Source: Chloroflexota bacterium (lineage in GTDB: Bacteria; Chloroflexota; Anaerolineae; Aggregatilineales; Phototrophicaceae). Taken from it: a stretch of DNA of 46,319 nt. Position numbers and translations under genes: made by a program. Under the pieces are notes generated by a model, which worked only from the letters and a program-made list of their open reading frames with translations, was not told the origin of the DNA and did not search any database. The first letter of the stretch is position 1. Every line of letters starts with the position of its first letter. Shown piece by piece: positions 14,955 to 23,196 of the stretch. Location of the stretch: assembly GCA_009840575.1 (NCBI GenBank), contig VXNO01000070.1, positions 1-46,319 of the forward strand, written 5' to 3'.

Positions 14955-15992
14955 ATGGCATTCGCGCTGGAAACCGACAACTTGGGCAAAGTCTTCGCCG
15001 ATGGCTCGATTGCGCTGCGCGAGGTCTCCTTGCGGGCGCGCGCGGGCGAGTTTCTCACGCTGCTGGGACCCAGTGGGAGCGGCAAGACCACCATGCTGCG
15101 TCTATTGGCTGGCTTTGAACGACCGACCAGTGGCAGCATCTGGATCGGCGCGAAATTAGTCGCTGGCGGCGCGCGCTTTGTCCCCCCGGAGCGGCGCAAA
15201 GTAGGCATGGTCTTCCAGGATTACGCCTTGTTCCCGCATGTCAATGTGGCAGGCAATATCGGCTTTGGCTTGCGATCGGACGTGGCGCAGCGCGAAAAGC
15301 AAGTGCGGCGCATGTTGGAGATGGTCGGCTTGCCGAAGTTCGCCGAGCGGATGCCGCATGAGCTGTCGGGCGGGCAACAACAGCGAGTGGCGCTGGCGCG
15401 GGCGCTGGCTGCCAACCCGGATGTCCTGCTGCTGGATGAACCGTTCTCCAACCTGGACAGCGACCTGCGCGTACACATTCGCAACGATGTGCGTAAAATT
15501 TTGCGCGAGACCGAGACGACCGCCATCTTCGTAACCCACGACCAGGAAGAAGCCCTCAGCCTGTCGGACGAAATCGCCGTCCTCTACGAAGGCAGTCTCT
15601 TGCAGTTGGCCGCCCCGCACATCATCTACAACCGACCCAGCAGCATCCAGGTGGCGAAGCTCATCGGCGAGGCGAATGTGCTGCCGGCGAGGGCGCAAGG
15701 CATGACCGCCCGCAGCCGCCTGGGCGAAGTCAAGCTGTATCATCCCCGCAATGGCGATGTGCAGCTTATGATCCGCCCGGAAGCGCTGCATATCGACCAT
15801 TTTGATGAGGTTGGCGTGCCCGCCAAAGTGCAATGGCGCGAGTTCTTCGGGCACAATCAACGGGTGGGCTTGGCGCTGGGCGATGGCACAGAGCTGGTGG
15901 CTTGGACGGGCGTGGAGCGCTATATCCGGCGCGGCGACCAAGTGCATGTGTCGCTGGGCATGCCCGTGCTGGCTTATGGCGGGGGAGAGTGA
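14955..15992 (+). CDS. fbpC: Ferric iron ABC transporter, ATP-binding protein (FbpC-like)
   Basis: The 345-residue ATPase powers iron import. Seen are Walker A LLGPSGSGKTTMLRL (38-45), the Q-loop VFQDYALFPH, the ABC signature HELSGGQQQRVALARAL, Walker B LLLDEPFSNLD and the switch His in IFVTHDQEEAL. After about residue 230 a TOBE-type regulatory domain follows (GEANVLPARAQG, LMIRPEALHI, VQWREFFGHNQRVGLAL). It is third in the fbpABC operon. A short GGGG-CTG-CCCC hairpin lies in the 71-bp gap from fbpB. It converges with the histidine kinase gene 20 bp away. Confidence 0.92.
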   Translation: MAFALETDNLGKVFADGSIALREVSLRARAGEFLTLLGPSGSGKTTMLRLLAGFERPTSGSIWIGAKLVAGGARFVPPERRKVGMVFQDYALFPHVNVAGNIGFGLRSDVAQREKQVRRMLEMVGLPKFAERMPHELSGGQQQRVALARALAANPDVLLLDEPFSNLDSDLRVHIRNDVRKILRETETTAIFVTHDQEEALSLSDEIAVLYEGSLLQLAAPHIIYNRPSSIQVAKLIGEANVLPARAQGMTARSRLGEVKLYHPRNGDVQLMIRPEALHIDHFDEVGVPAKVQWREFFGHNQRVGLALGDGTELVAWTGVERYIRRGDQVHVSLGMPVLAYGGGE

Positions 15993-16012
15993 GCCTGTTG
16001 CCGCTGTTTGAG

Positions 16013-17530
16013 CTAGCCGCCAACCGCGCCCGGCAGCCAGACGACGAATTCCGCGCCAGCCCCTTCGCCAGCGCTCTCGGCGTTGATGCGCCCCCCGTGC
16101 GCCTCGACGATTTCCTGCGCGATAGCCAGCCCCAAGCCATTGCCACGCCGCGGCCCGCGCGCTTTGTCGGCTTGGTAAAAGCGCTCGAAGATGCGCGGCA
16201 GGTCATCAGGCGCGATGCCAAGGCCATCGTCGCGCACAGACACCTGCGTGCCGCCGCCAGAACGGGCTACCGTCACGCGCACCAGGCCGCCAGCGGGCGT
16301 GAACTTCAGCGCGTTGCTCACCAAATTCGTCAGCACTTGCGCCAGGCGGTCGCCATCGCCGAGGATATCCGGGGCAGGCGACAAGTCCGCAATTAGCTGG
16401 ATATGTCCTTGCCCCGCCACGACTTGCAGGCTGTTGACGACGCCATCGCAGAGCCGCGCCATATCGATCCGTTCGCGCTGCATGGAAAGCTTGCCGGCTT
16501 GCAATTGTTCCAGATGAGTCAGTTCGACAACCATGCGGTTGAGGCGGCTGGCTTCTTCGTAGATGATTTGCGCCGCCGCCTGGGGGTCTTCCGCCGCGCC
16601 ATCAACGATAGCTTGCGCATAGCCCTGGATAGAGGTCAGCGGCGTCTTCAAGTCGTGTGAAACGTTGCTGAGGAAGTCGCGCTGCGCCGCATTCGCCGCC
16701 CGCACCTCCGCTGTCATGTGATTGAAGGAATCAGCCAGCGAGCGCAACTCAGGCGGGCCGCTGACGGGCACATTCACGGTGTCATCGCCGCGCGCCACGC
16801 CGGTCGCCGCTTTGGCAACGCGCTGCAATGGCTGGGCGATTGTGCGGCTAATCAGCGCCGCCAGCAGCAAAGCGAACAGGATGCCGACCAAGCCCGCTTG
16901 CAGCAGGGGCGGTGCCAGGGCATTGCTGAATACCGCCAATGTCTCTTGCAGGCTGACGGTCGGCAGCGGCTCCGCCAAGAGCCACAAATCGTTATTGACG
17001 ATGCGAGACCCAATTCGTTGTCCGATACCATGATTCCCGAACATGACGCCGGCATACAGCCATTGTCCGCCATCGGGGTCGACGAAGCTGCCGAAGAATT
17101 GTTCGCTGCCGCGCCCTAGCACCTTTGCCAGCTTTTCGTTGTGATACCGTTCGCCACGCAAGTGAATCCACGCGCCCGGGCTATATGTGCCGGCGCTATC
17201 GTACAACACAACCGGTCCGTCGCTGCGCAGGCTGGCGTGCACTGTGCGGACATCACGGGTTTTGGCGAAGAGATCCAGCAGCTCGTGCACCTGCGCATGC
17301 AAACGTTCGCGCCCGCGGTCTATGGGGATATCGGCGATGTAATCCAGGTAATTCAAGCCTTGAGTCAGGGCAGCCAGCCGCTCGTAGCTTGGCGCATGCG
17401 GGGCGCTCCGACCGCCGATCAGCAACATCAGCGCCACCGCGCCGACGCTCAAGGTAATCAGCAGCAGCGCCAAATACGATGTCAACAGCCGCAAACGCAG
17501 GCTGAAGGCAAACTGCTTAGGCTTCCTCAA
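16013..17530 (-). CDS. Sensor histidine kinase with extracytoplasmic sensor and HAMP domain
   Basis: The 505-residue kinase has TM1 at about 16-39, an extracytoplasmic domain of about 165 residues, TM2 at about 205-228 and a HAMP linker (ISRTIAQPLQRVAKAATGVA). The phosphoacceptor is H292 in NVSHDLKTPLTSIQGY. The ATPase has LVSNALKFTPAGG (N box), DDGLGIAPDDLPRIFERFY and GNGLGLAIAQEIVEAHGG (G boxes). It should phosphorylate the response regulator whose gene overlaps its start by 14 bp. The stimulus is unknown. It may be linked to the adjacent iron transporter only by position, because the two are convergent. Confidence 0.93.
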   Translation of the reverse strand: MRKPKQFAFSLRLRLLTSYLALLLITLSVGAVALMLLIGGRSAPHAPSYERLAALTQGLNYLDYIADIPIDRGRERLHAQVHELLDLFAKTRDVRTVHASLRSDGPVVLYDSAGTYSPGAWIHLRGERYHNEKLAKVLGRGSEQFFGSFVDPDGGQWLYAGVMFGNHGIGQRIGSRIVNNDLWLLAEPLPTVSLQETLAVFSNALAPPLLQAGLVGILFALLLAALISRTIAQPLQRVAKAATGVARGDDTVNVPVSGPPELRSLADSFNHMTAEVRAANAAQRDFLSNVSHDLKTPLTSIQGYAQAIVDGAAEDPQAAAQIIYEEASRLNRMVVELTHLEQLQAGKLSMQRERIDMARLCDGVVNSLQVVAGQGHIQLIADLSPAPDILGDGDRLAQVLTNLVSNALKFTPAGGLVRVTVARSGGGTQVSVRDDGLGIAPDDLPRIFERFYQADKARGPRRGNGLGLAIAQEIVEAHGGRINAESAGEGAGAEFVVWLPGAVGG

Positions 17531-18206
17531 GTTTGTACCCTACGCCCCAGACGGTCTCGATCCTGGGTGTCATGCCGCGCAATTTGTGGCGCAGATGCGC
17601 GATGTGCACATCGACAGTGCGCGTCTCGCCCACGAAATCATAACCCCAGACGACATTCAACAGGCGCTCGCGGCTAAAGACGACGCCTTTGTTCTGCGCC
17701 AGGTGCTGCAGCAGGTCGAATTCTTTCATGCGCAGCTCGACGACTTCGCCAGCGACTTCAATGCGCCGTCGCTGCGGATCAATGCGCAGGTTGCCGATGG
17801 CAATGGCGGGGATGGCTTCGGCTTGCGCGCTAGTCCGGTCCGTGCGCCGCAGGATGGCTTTGATGCGCGCCACCAGCTCGCGGGGGTTAAATGGCTTGGT
17901 GAGGTAATCGTCCGCGCCCAGCTCCAAGCCGACGATTTTGTCGATGTCATCGCTGCGCGCCGTCAGCATGATGATGGGCACATCAGATTGCTCGCGCACG
18001 CGGCGGCAGACTTCCAGCCCGTCCATGCCGGGCAGCATCAAATCCAGCACAACCAGGCTGGGTTTGTCTTGCAAGATCATGCGACGGGCGCTGGTACCGT
18101 TGGTCACGCTGCGCACCTGGAAACCGTCTTGCTCCAGATACATGCGCGCCAGATCAATGATGCGCTGCTCGTCATCAACCACCAGGATGGTATCGGCGGC
18201 GGTCAT
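17517..18206 (-). CDS. OmpR/PhoB-family response regulator
   Basis: The 229-residue regulator has a receiver domain with DD at 11-12, phosphoacceptor D55 in LVVLDLMLPGMDG, and K104 in ADDYLTKPFNP. The C-terminal winged-helix DNA-binding domain follows (IDPQRRRIEVAGEVVELRMKEFDLLQHL, FSRERLLNVVWGYDF, RTVDVHIAHLRHKL). AGAGG precedes the ATG. The gene overlaps the kinase gene by 14 bp. Its promoter carries two ATGTAAA sites 11 bp apart, a spacing typical of this family's binding sites, so autoregulation is likely. Confidence 0.95.
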   Translation of the reverse strand: MTAADTILVVDDEQRIIDLARMYLEQDGFQVRSVTNGTSARRMILQDKPSLVVLDLMLPGMDGLEVCRRVREQSDVPIIMLTARSDDIDKIVGLELGADDYLTKPFNPRELVARIKAILRRTDRTSAQAEAIPAIAIGNLRIDPQRRRIEVAGEVVELRMKEFDLLQHLAQNKGVVFSRERLLNVVWGYDFVGETRTVDVHIAHLRHKLRGMTPRIETVWGVGYKLEEA

Positions 18207-18266
18207 AAGCCCGTACCTCTCATATTGCGCCTCGCTGCGCCAACTTTGACACAGGCACGTAACTAG

Positions 18267-18296
18267 ACTATAAGGAAAATGTAAACGCTATGTAAA
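18267..18296 (-). promoter_or_regulatory. Promoter of the two-component operon with PhoB-like direct repeats
   Basis: On the plus strand ATGTAAA occurs at 18279-18285 and 18290-18296, exactly 11 bp apart. Read on the minus strand the distal copy gives TTTACA, then an 18-bp spacer, then TATAGT (18272-18267). OmpR/PhoB-type regulators bind direct repeats with an 11-bp period, so this is a likely autoregulatory site. Confidence 0.55.
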
Positions 18297-18387
18297 TACA
18301 TGACTATCCCGCCATTCATTATACGCTCGGCGCGGCTGGCAGTGGCATAGCTCTGCTGCGCGGGCTGGGCTACAATCTCGCGGAAGC

Positions 18388-18440
18388 CAGCGCCTGCCCC
18401 TGCATTAACCCTCTGTGCGCTCAGTGTCCCTGTGGTGAAT
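18388..18440 (-). repeat. Dispersed repeat, copy 4
   Basis: Read on the minus strand: CACCACAGGGACACTGAGCG, CACAGAGGGT, then TGCAGGGGCAGGCGCTG. It ends at GGTGAAT just before the ribosome binding site of the Pat-like acetyltransferase, so it forms that gene's leader. Confidence 0.6.
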
Positions 18441-18455
18441 GGAGAACGATTTTTC

Positions 18456-19055
18456 ATGCCACAAATGCCAACTATCCGCCTGGCGCTGGAGACAGATGCC
18501 ACCGCCATCCGCGCCATCTACGCGCCGATTGTGCGGGAAACGCATATCTCATTTGAGCAAGCTGTGCCTGGTACAGACGAAATCGCCGCGCGCATCCAAA
18601 CAACCTTGGCGCAGTATCCCTGGCTGGTCTGCGAGTTAGGGGGGCAGTTGACCGGCTATGCCTATGCCAGCGCATTTCGCAGCCGCGCCGCCTACCAATG
18701 GACAACCGAGACGACCGTCTATGTGCACAGCGATTTCCAGCGGCGGGGCATTGCGCGGGCGCTGTATACATCACTGCTGGCTCTGCTGCGGGCGCAGGGT
18801 TATGTAACGGCGGTGGGGGTAATCGCCCTGCCCAACCCCGCTAGCATCCACCTGCACGAAGCGCTCGGCTTCAGCAAGGTTGGCGTCTTCCGCAATGTCG
18901 GGCACAAAGCTGGCAACTGGCGAGCTACCGGTTGGTGGCAGTTGGACTTGCGCCCCCCGCCCACAGCCCCAGAAGCGCCCGCCCCGCTGCCAACCCTGGC
19001 GCAAGAAAGTCGCTTTCCGGCTCTATTGGCGGCTAGCTTGCCGTATATAAGGTGA
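18456..19055 (+). CDS. GNAT acetyltransferase, phosphinothricin/methionine sulfoximine acetyltransferase-like
   Basis: The 199-residue protein matches the Pat/Bar/MddA-type GNAT family, which N-acetylates phosphinothricin, methionine sulfone/sulfoximine or related glutamate analogues. Seen are IRLALETDATAIRAIYAPIV, the ETHISFEQAVPG segment, WLVCELGGQLTGYAYAS, the acetyl-CoA loop VYVHSDFQRRGIARALY and the C-terminal PASIHLHEALGFSKVGVFRNVGHK plus WWQLDL. A Pro/Ala-rich tail of about 35 residues is extra. GGAGAA at 18441-18446 supports ATG 18456; an in-frame ATG at 18432 lies inside the dispersed repeat and is less likely. Confidence 0.85.
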   Translation: MPQMPTIRLALETDATAIRAIYAPIVRETHISFEQAVPGTDEIAARIQTTLAQYPWLVCELGGQLTGYAYASAFRSRAAYQWTTETTVYVHSDFQRRGIARALYTSLLALLRAQGYVTAVGVIALPNPASIHLHEALGFSKVGVFRNVGHKAGNWRATGWWQLDLRPPPTAPEAPAPLPTLAQESRFPALLAASLPYIR

Positions 19056-19095
19056 ATTGTGCAAGGTTACCAGCGACTGCTCCCGCAAGCCCGCC

Positions 19096-20178
19096 TTATT
19101 CTCCAAGCGCGTCCCATACCTCGAGCTTGCCGCGAGCCTCACGGATGACTTCGTCCGTGAATTCGCTGGTTGTGGCTTGGCCGCCCAGGTCCGGCGTTTT
19201 TATGCCATTGTAGACTGACTCCAAAGTCGCCTCGTACAAGGCGCGGCTGGCTTGCGCGGCTTCTTTGCTGTCGATATAACGCAGCAGCGCGGCACAAGCC
19301 AGGATCATCGCCATGGGGTTGGCGATATTTTTGCCTTGCAGGCTGGGCGCGGTGCCATGCGGCGCTTCGGTAATGGCGGCTTTGACTCGGAAATCCTCAT
19401 CAAAAGCGATAATGATCGACTCAGCGCCGGCTATCGTGCCAAACATCTTGATGACCAGGTCGCTGAGCGCATCGCCGTCACGGTTCAGCGCCGGGATGAC
19501 CAGCGCCTCGCCACTCGTCTCGAGCAGCAGCGCATAGGTGGCGTCGATCAACTGGGGATTGTAGCGCACAGCGCTGAATTTCGCGGCGGCGCGATCCAGC
19601 TCTTCTTTGAACATGCCTTCGTAGACCGGGCTGACTGTATATTTGGGTCCGCCAAAGACTGTGGCTCGATGCTTTTGCGCATAACGAAAAGTGAACTCGG
19701 CGACAGCGCGGCAGGTGCGGCGGCTGATGCGACGCTTGTTGTAGGCGACTTCGTCCAAGCCTTCGCCTTCACGCCATTCTTGCGCGGCATAAGCGCCTTC
19801 GACAGCCATGCGCACGACGGCGATGGGCGCATGCACGCCCGCCAGCGGACGAACGGACGGGATGCGCCGCCCCCTGCGCAGGATGACACTGCCCTGCACA
19901 AGCTCGCGCAAGAGCGCATTGGGGCTGCCGACATCATCGGGGTCGCCGGGCGTGATGGTCGCGGCTTTGATGCCCAGCCCTGTCGCCAGGACGCGCCGCG
20001 CGGCTTCATGTACGACGCCGTTTTGGGTTTGGCGACGGTTCTCCAGCGATAAATCAAAGGCCTCAAAAGCCAGGTTGTTCATGCGGATTACGCTGGGGTC
20101 GAGCACGCGCAGCGCTTCGTCCAGCAATTCCTGCCCGGTTTGGTCACCTTTTAATACACAGATGGTGTGCTTTTCCAT
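19096..20178 (-). CDS. Isocitrate/isopropylmalate dehydrogenase family protein
   Basis: The 360-residue protein belongs to the beta-decarboxylating dehydrogenase family, which oxidises a 2-hydroxy-3-carboxylate with NAD(P) and releases CO2. Seen are CVLKGDQTGQELLDEALRVL at the start, ITPGDPDDVGSPNALLR, the metal-binding region NRDGDALSDLVIKMFGTIAG, and EAPHGTAPSLQGKNIANPMA near the adenine pocket. The usual substrate motif is altered (VRPLAGVHAPIAVVRMAVEG), so isocitrate, isopropylmalate or homoisocitrate cannot be told apart. GAGGTG precedes the ATG. It is monocistronic and divergent from rsmG. Confidence 0.85.
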   Translation of the reverse strand: MEKHTICVLKGDQTGQELLDEALRVLDPSVIRMNNLAFEAFDLSLENRRQTQNGVVHEAARRVLATGLGIKAATITPGDPDDVGSPNALLRELVQGSVILRRGRRIPSVRPLAGVHAPIAVVRMAVEGAYAAQEWREGEGLDEVAYNKRRISRRTCRAVAEFTFRYAQKHRATVFGGPKYTVSPVYEGMFKEELDRAAAKFSAVRYNPQLIDATYALLLETSGEALVIPALNRDGDALSDLVIKMFGTIAGAESIIIAFDEDFRVKAAITEAPHGTAPSLQGKNIANPMAMILACAALLRYIDSKEAAQASRALYEATLESVYNGIKTPDLGGQATTSEFTDEVIREARGKLEVWDALGE

Positions 20179-20249
20179 GCCACCTCATTGAAATTGGAAG
20201 GTCTAAGGATGATTGTAGTCCAGTTTGCGCCTCGTGAGTACAGCGGCTT

Positions 20250-20330
20250 GGCCAGGGCAATCGCATCAAAAACTATTTGCCACAGAGACACAGAGGTTTG
20301 GCGTAGGGGCGAGGCGCTGACTCGCCCGCA
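20250..20330 (+). repeat. Dispersed repeat, copy 5 (near consensus)
   Basis: Order: GGCCAGGGCAATCGCATCAA, TATTTGCCACAGAGACACAG, GGTTTGGCGTAGGGGCGAGG, CGCTGACTCGCCCG. This and copy 6 define the full length. It lies in the 226-bp divergent gap between the dehydrogenase and rsmG. Confidence 0.75.
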
Positions 20331-20367
20331 ACCCGCAACCTGTCGCTATAGATTCGCATTTATATTG

Positions 20368-20376
20368 TGCTAGACT
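20368..20376 (+). promoter_or_regulatory. Candidate extended -10 promoter of rsmG
   Basis: TGC-TAGACT at 20368-20376 is an extended -10 element about 28 nt before the rsmG ATG. No -35 box is obvious. Confidence 0.35.
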
Positions 20377-20404
20377 GGCGGCGCAGATTAGCAAACAGAA
20401 GCGC

Positions 20405-21142
20405 ATGAGCAGACCGTATCAGCAAGCCATAGCCGAACTCGCCAGGCAGGCGCAGGCCCTGCTCGGCTGCGAGCTGGCGGCGTCGCAACTCGCGCAGTTT
20501 GAGCAGCTGACCGGCTTGCTGCTGGACTGGAACTCGCGCATGAATCTGACCGGCATCACCGAGCCAGCCGATATCGCGCTGAAACATTACCTGGATTCAC
20601 TGACCCTCTTGCCATACTTGCCACAGGCTCGCCGCAGCCGCCTGCTGGATGTCGGCACGGGCGCGGGCTTCCCGGGTTTGCCACTGGCGATCGCCCTGCC
20701 CCAACTGCGCGTCACCCTGCTGGATGCGACTGCCAAAAAATTGCGGTTCGTTGAAGAAGCGGGGCGAGCTTTGAAATTAGACAGTACCCGCACGGTGCAC
20801 GCGCGTGCCGAAGACGCCGGACGGGATGACGCGCACCGCGGCACGTATGATTTTGTTGCTGCGCGCGCCGTCAGCCGCCTGCCCGCCTTGATGGAATGCA
20901 CCTTGCCCATGACCAAACGCGGGGGGTTGATCATCGCCATGAAAGGATCTTCCGCCCAAGAAGAAACGCGCGCCGCCAGTAAAGCGATTGCCACGCTGGG
21001 CGGCGAGCTGGAGAGCGTTGACGAGGTGCGTCTGCCCGGGCTGGATAAGCCGCGTTACCTGGTGATGGTGCGCAAGGTCGGCAAGACGCCGCGCCGTTAC
21101 CCGCGTCAAGCCGGTACACCGAGCCGCGAGCCGATTATGTAG
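20405..21142 (+). CDS. rsmG: 16S rRNA (guanine-527-N7)-methyltransferase
   Basis: RsmG methylates N7 of G527 in the 530 loop of 16S rRNA using S-adenosylmethionine. The 245 residues fit the family. Seen are LLLDWNSRMNLTGITEP, IALKHYLDSLTLLP, the SAM motif RLLDVGTGAGFPGLPLAI (near 79), VTLLDATAKKLRFVEEA, and YDFVAARAVSRLPALMECTL. The C-terminal GKTPRRYPRQAGTPSREPI is the usual family tail. It is followed by the translin-like gene behind its own promoter. Confidence 0.96.
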   Translation: MSRPYQQAIAELARQAQALLGCELAASQLAQFEQLTGLLLDWNSRMNLTGITEPADIALKHYLDSLTLLPYLPQARRSRLLDVGTGAGFPGLPLAIALPQLRVTLLDATAKKLRFVEEAGRALKLDSTRTVHARAEDAGRDDAHRGTYDFVAARAVSRLPALMECTLPMTKRGGLIIAMKGSSAQEETRAASKAIATLGGELESVDEVRLPGLDKPRYLVMVRKVGKTPRRYPRQAGTPSREPIM

Positions 21143-21161
21143 GTTTCGCCTGAGCCCTGGC

Positions 21162-21170
21162 TGCTATAAT
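21162..21170 (+). promoter_or_regulatory. Extended -10 promoter of the translin-like gene
   Basis: TGC-TATAAT at 21162-21170 is a perfect extended -10 element, placing the transcript start about 26 nt before ATG 21203. No convincing -35 is present. Confidence 0.5.
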
Positions 21171-21202
21171 GCGCTTGCTGATTACCAAAGCGCAAAGTGA
21201 CG

Positions 21203-21862
21203 ATGAATAATCTGAGCGCAGTCTGCGAAGCAATCCGCGCCGACCTGGAGCAGCGCAATGCCGCCCGCGACCAGGCAATCGGCTTGTCGCGCGCGCTAAT
21301 CCGCGACTGTTCCGCCAGCATCCGCGCCATCCACCGCCGCGACTGGACAAGCGCCGACGCCGGGCTGGCTGAGGTCGCTGCTGGTTCGCGCGAACTCATC
21401 GCAGCCGTGCGCGACTACCCCGACCTATATGCCAGCAGCTATACCCAAGATGCCTTAAAAGAAGTCGTCGAAGCGCATATCACCCGCGCCATCATCCGTG
21501 GCGATGCGCTGCCGACCGCGCGGGAAATGGGCGTGGAAAGCGCGACCTACCTGAAAGGGCTGGCGGAAGCAGCCACTGAGTTGCGACGCTTCATCCTGGA
21601 TATCATGCGCCGAGAAGATGGACACAGCCAGGAAGCCGAGCGGCTGCTGGAGGCGATGGACGCAATCTATGACCAGTTGGTCGCTTTTGACTTTCCTGAT
21701 GCGCTGACCCGCGACTTGCGACGGCAGACCGATGTCGTGCGCGGCGTATTGGAGCGCACCCGCGGCGACCTCACCCAGAGCTTGCGGCAACAGCAATTGC
21801 AAAGCGCGCTGGCGCAACTGGAGCGCCGCCTGGATGATGCGCGGGCTGGGCAAGCTGGCTAG
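21203..21862 (+). CDS. Translin-family protein
   Basis: The 219-residue all-helical protein matches the translin/TRAX family, which binds single-stranded nucleic acid as ring-shaped oligomers. The characteristic middle is LKEVVEAHITRAIIRGDALP, EMGVESATYLKGLAEAATEL, RRFILDIM, then LLEAMDAIYDQLVAFDFPDA and LRRQTDVVRGVLERTRGDL. Acidic residues in the EVVEAH and AATELRR positions correspond to those forming the TRAX RNase centre, so nuclease activity is possible but unproven. ATG 21203 is preferred over GTG 21197. The stop shares CTAG with that of the convergent MEMO-like gene. Confidence 0.8.
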   Translation: MNNLSAVCEAIRADLEQRNAARDQAIGLSRALIRDCSASIRAIHRRDWTSADAGLAEVAAGSRELIAAVRDYPDLYASSYTQDALKEVVEAHITRAIIRGDALPTAREMGVESATYLKGLAEAATELRRFILDIMRREDGHSQEAERLLEAMDAIYDQLVAFDFPDALTRDLRRQTDVVRGVLERTRGDLTQSLRQQQLQSALAQLERRLDDARAGQAG

Positions 21863-22743
21863 CTCACTAGCTGCCATTCGATCAATGCGCCCGCCACCCA
21901 GGTCGGTTTGGGCTGGTCGTATAGCTCGGAGGAATCGGTGTAACTGGTATCCAGCACAAGGCCCGTCATGGGTCCGCGCAGGTAACGATAGACCTGCCCG
22001 GTATCACGGGCATCGCTCTTGGCTTCGACGCAATGCTGGTTGTAAGCCGCGTAGTCTCCCGCTTCCAGCAGCTTGATGCCGGCTTCGATCACCGCTTTTG
22101 CGTGCGCCAAGCCCGCCGCATCGTGGTCATAGGTATCTGCGGGCGCATCGCCATAGCCAATGCCATGATGAAATGGATCAGCGGTGCTGACGACGGCGGC
22201 AGCTTCCATGAGGCGCGCCAGCTCGTCTATGCCCGGCAAGTTCTGTGGCTGTCCGCCAGCCAGGTACGGGTATCGCTCATGCACCCGCGGCGCTTTGCCA
22301 GGCTTGATGCCTCGCCGCTCCAGCTCGGCGCGCCAGAAGTGCCGCCAGCTAATCAAGGCGTGGTCGCCTTGCCATTCGCGTCTGCCGGCAATGCCAGGTC
22401 CTTGTATCCCCCAGAATTCAAATTGCGCGGGGTCAGCGCCCGCCGCCACAGCCACCCGCGCCGCTTCCATAGCCGGGGTGAAGGCATGCAAGACGCTGAG
22501 CACGACAACATCCTCCGCGCCGCTATCCAGCGCTGCCTGGACGCAAGCCGCGACCTGATAACCGCAATCGTGCACGCCAGCATGTGGGAAGACCAGCACC
22601 CCGCCAGCGCACAACGTATTGCCAAGCTGCCATTGCTCGGCGCGCTCAAGGTGTTCCAATGTGCCGGCAGCGCCCAATTCGGCATGTTCTTTGGCATAGA
22701 GGGCATGAACTTTTCGTTGCAACGCGTCCCGATCCAGTTCCAT
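21859..22743 (-). CDS. MEMO-like (class III extradiol dioxygenase-fold) protein
   Basis: The 294-residue protein resembles the MEMO/AmmeMemoRadiSam-B family. The markers are GVLVFPHAGVHDCGYQVAAC, VVVLSVLHAFTP, then STADPFHHGIGYG and HCVEAKSDARDTG, which correspond in order to the three metal-site segments and the conserved Cys of MEMO. The function of the bacterial family is unsettled; links to radical SAM chemistry and nonheme iron redox have been reported. No radical SAM or AMMECR1 partner lies in the window. Identification is by motif order only and could be wrong; another metal hydrolase of the same fold is the alternative. Confidence 0.5.
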   Translation of the reverse strand: MELDRDALQRKVHALYAKEHAELGAAGTLEHLERAEQWQLGNTLCAGGVLVFPHAGVHDCGYQVAACVQAALDSGAEDVVVLSVLHAFTPAMEAARVAVAAGADPAQFEFWGIQGPGIAGRREWQGDHALISWRHFWRAELERRGIKPGKAPRVHERYPYLAGGQPQNLPGIDELARLMEAAAVVSTADPFHHGIGYGDAPADTYDHDAAGLAHAKAVIEAGIKLLEAGDYAAYNQHCVEAKSDARDTGQVYRYLRGPMTGLVLDTSYTDSSELYDQPKPTWVAGALIEWQLVS

Positions 22744-22810
22744 CCTGCTCGTCCTCGCTAGGTGGCACAGTTCCGCAGTTTCTAACCCAGACAGCCGCCA
22801 GCGTCAAATC

Positions 22811-22910
22811 CCCAGGGCAATCGCGTCAAATCTTTTTCACCACGGAGGAAACGAGGATACATAGAGGGCGCAGAGATTTGGTGTAGGGGCGAGGCGGTGA
22901 CTCGCCCGTC
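22811..22910 (+). repeat. Dispersed repeat, copy 6 (longest copy)
   Basis: Order: CCAGGGCAATCGCGTCAAAT, TTTTTCACCACGGAGGAAAC, GGGCGCAGAGATTTGGTGTA, GGGGCGAGGCGGTGACTCGC. It matches copy 5 over the whole length, with an extra block in the middle. It lies upstream of the rplJ promoter. Confidence 0.75.
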
Positions 22911-22960
22911 AACTATCTCCAGAAAGTCAAAAGAAGGTATCTCACGCGCCGATTTGCCCA

Positions 22961-22988
22961 TTGACATTCGCGCCGAGCCGTGTAGACT
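22961..22988 (+). promoter_or_regulatory. Promoter of rplJ-rplL
   Basis: A consensus TTGACA (22961-22966), a 16-bp spacer and TAGACT (22983-22988) place the start near 22995, about 200 nt before rplJ. This leaves room for the L10 leader. Confidence 0.7.
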
Positions 22989-23016
22989 TTGCGCTGGCTA
23001 GACTATCGAAAGCCAT

Positions 23017-23070
23017 GCGAACCGCAGACAGCAGGTGGGCGACCGCCCTTAATCTCCTGCCAAGGGACGC
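23017..23070 (+). promoter_or_regulatory. Ribosomal protein L10 leader
   Basis: The RNA has the L10-leader signature: ACCGCAGACAGCAGG with a kink-turn-like bulge, GGGC/GCCC stem, CTTAATCTCCTGCCAAGGGA, enclosed by GCG/CGC. GCAGG (23031-23035) pairs with CCTGC (23056-23060). L10(L12)4 binds such leaders and represses rplJL translation. Between the leader and rplJ (23071-23180) I see no intrinsic terminator, so control is probably at translation. Confidence 0.75.
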
Positions 23071-23196
23071 GCAAGAGTCATCATTCCGCATTGCTTGCCA
23101 TGATGCTGTTGCTAACCTCAAGCGGGGATCGCAAAGCGATGAATCGCGTCGGGCAGCCAGCAATCGGGGCGCGCCAAACGCGGAAAGGAGCGACAC

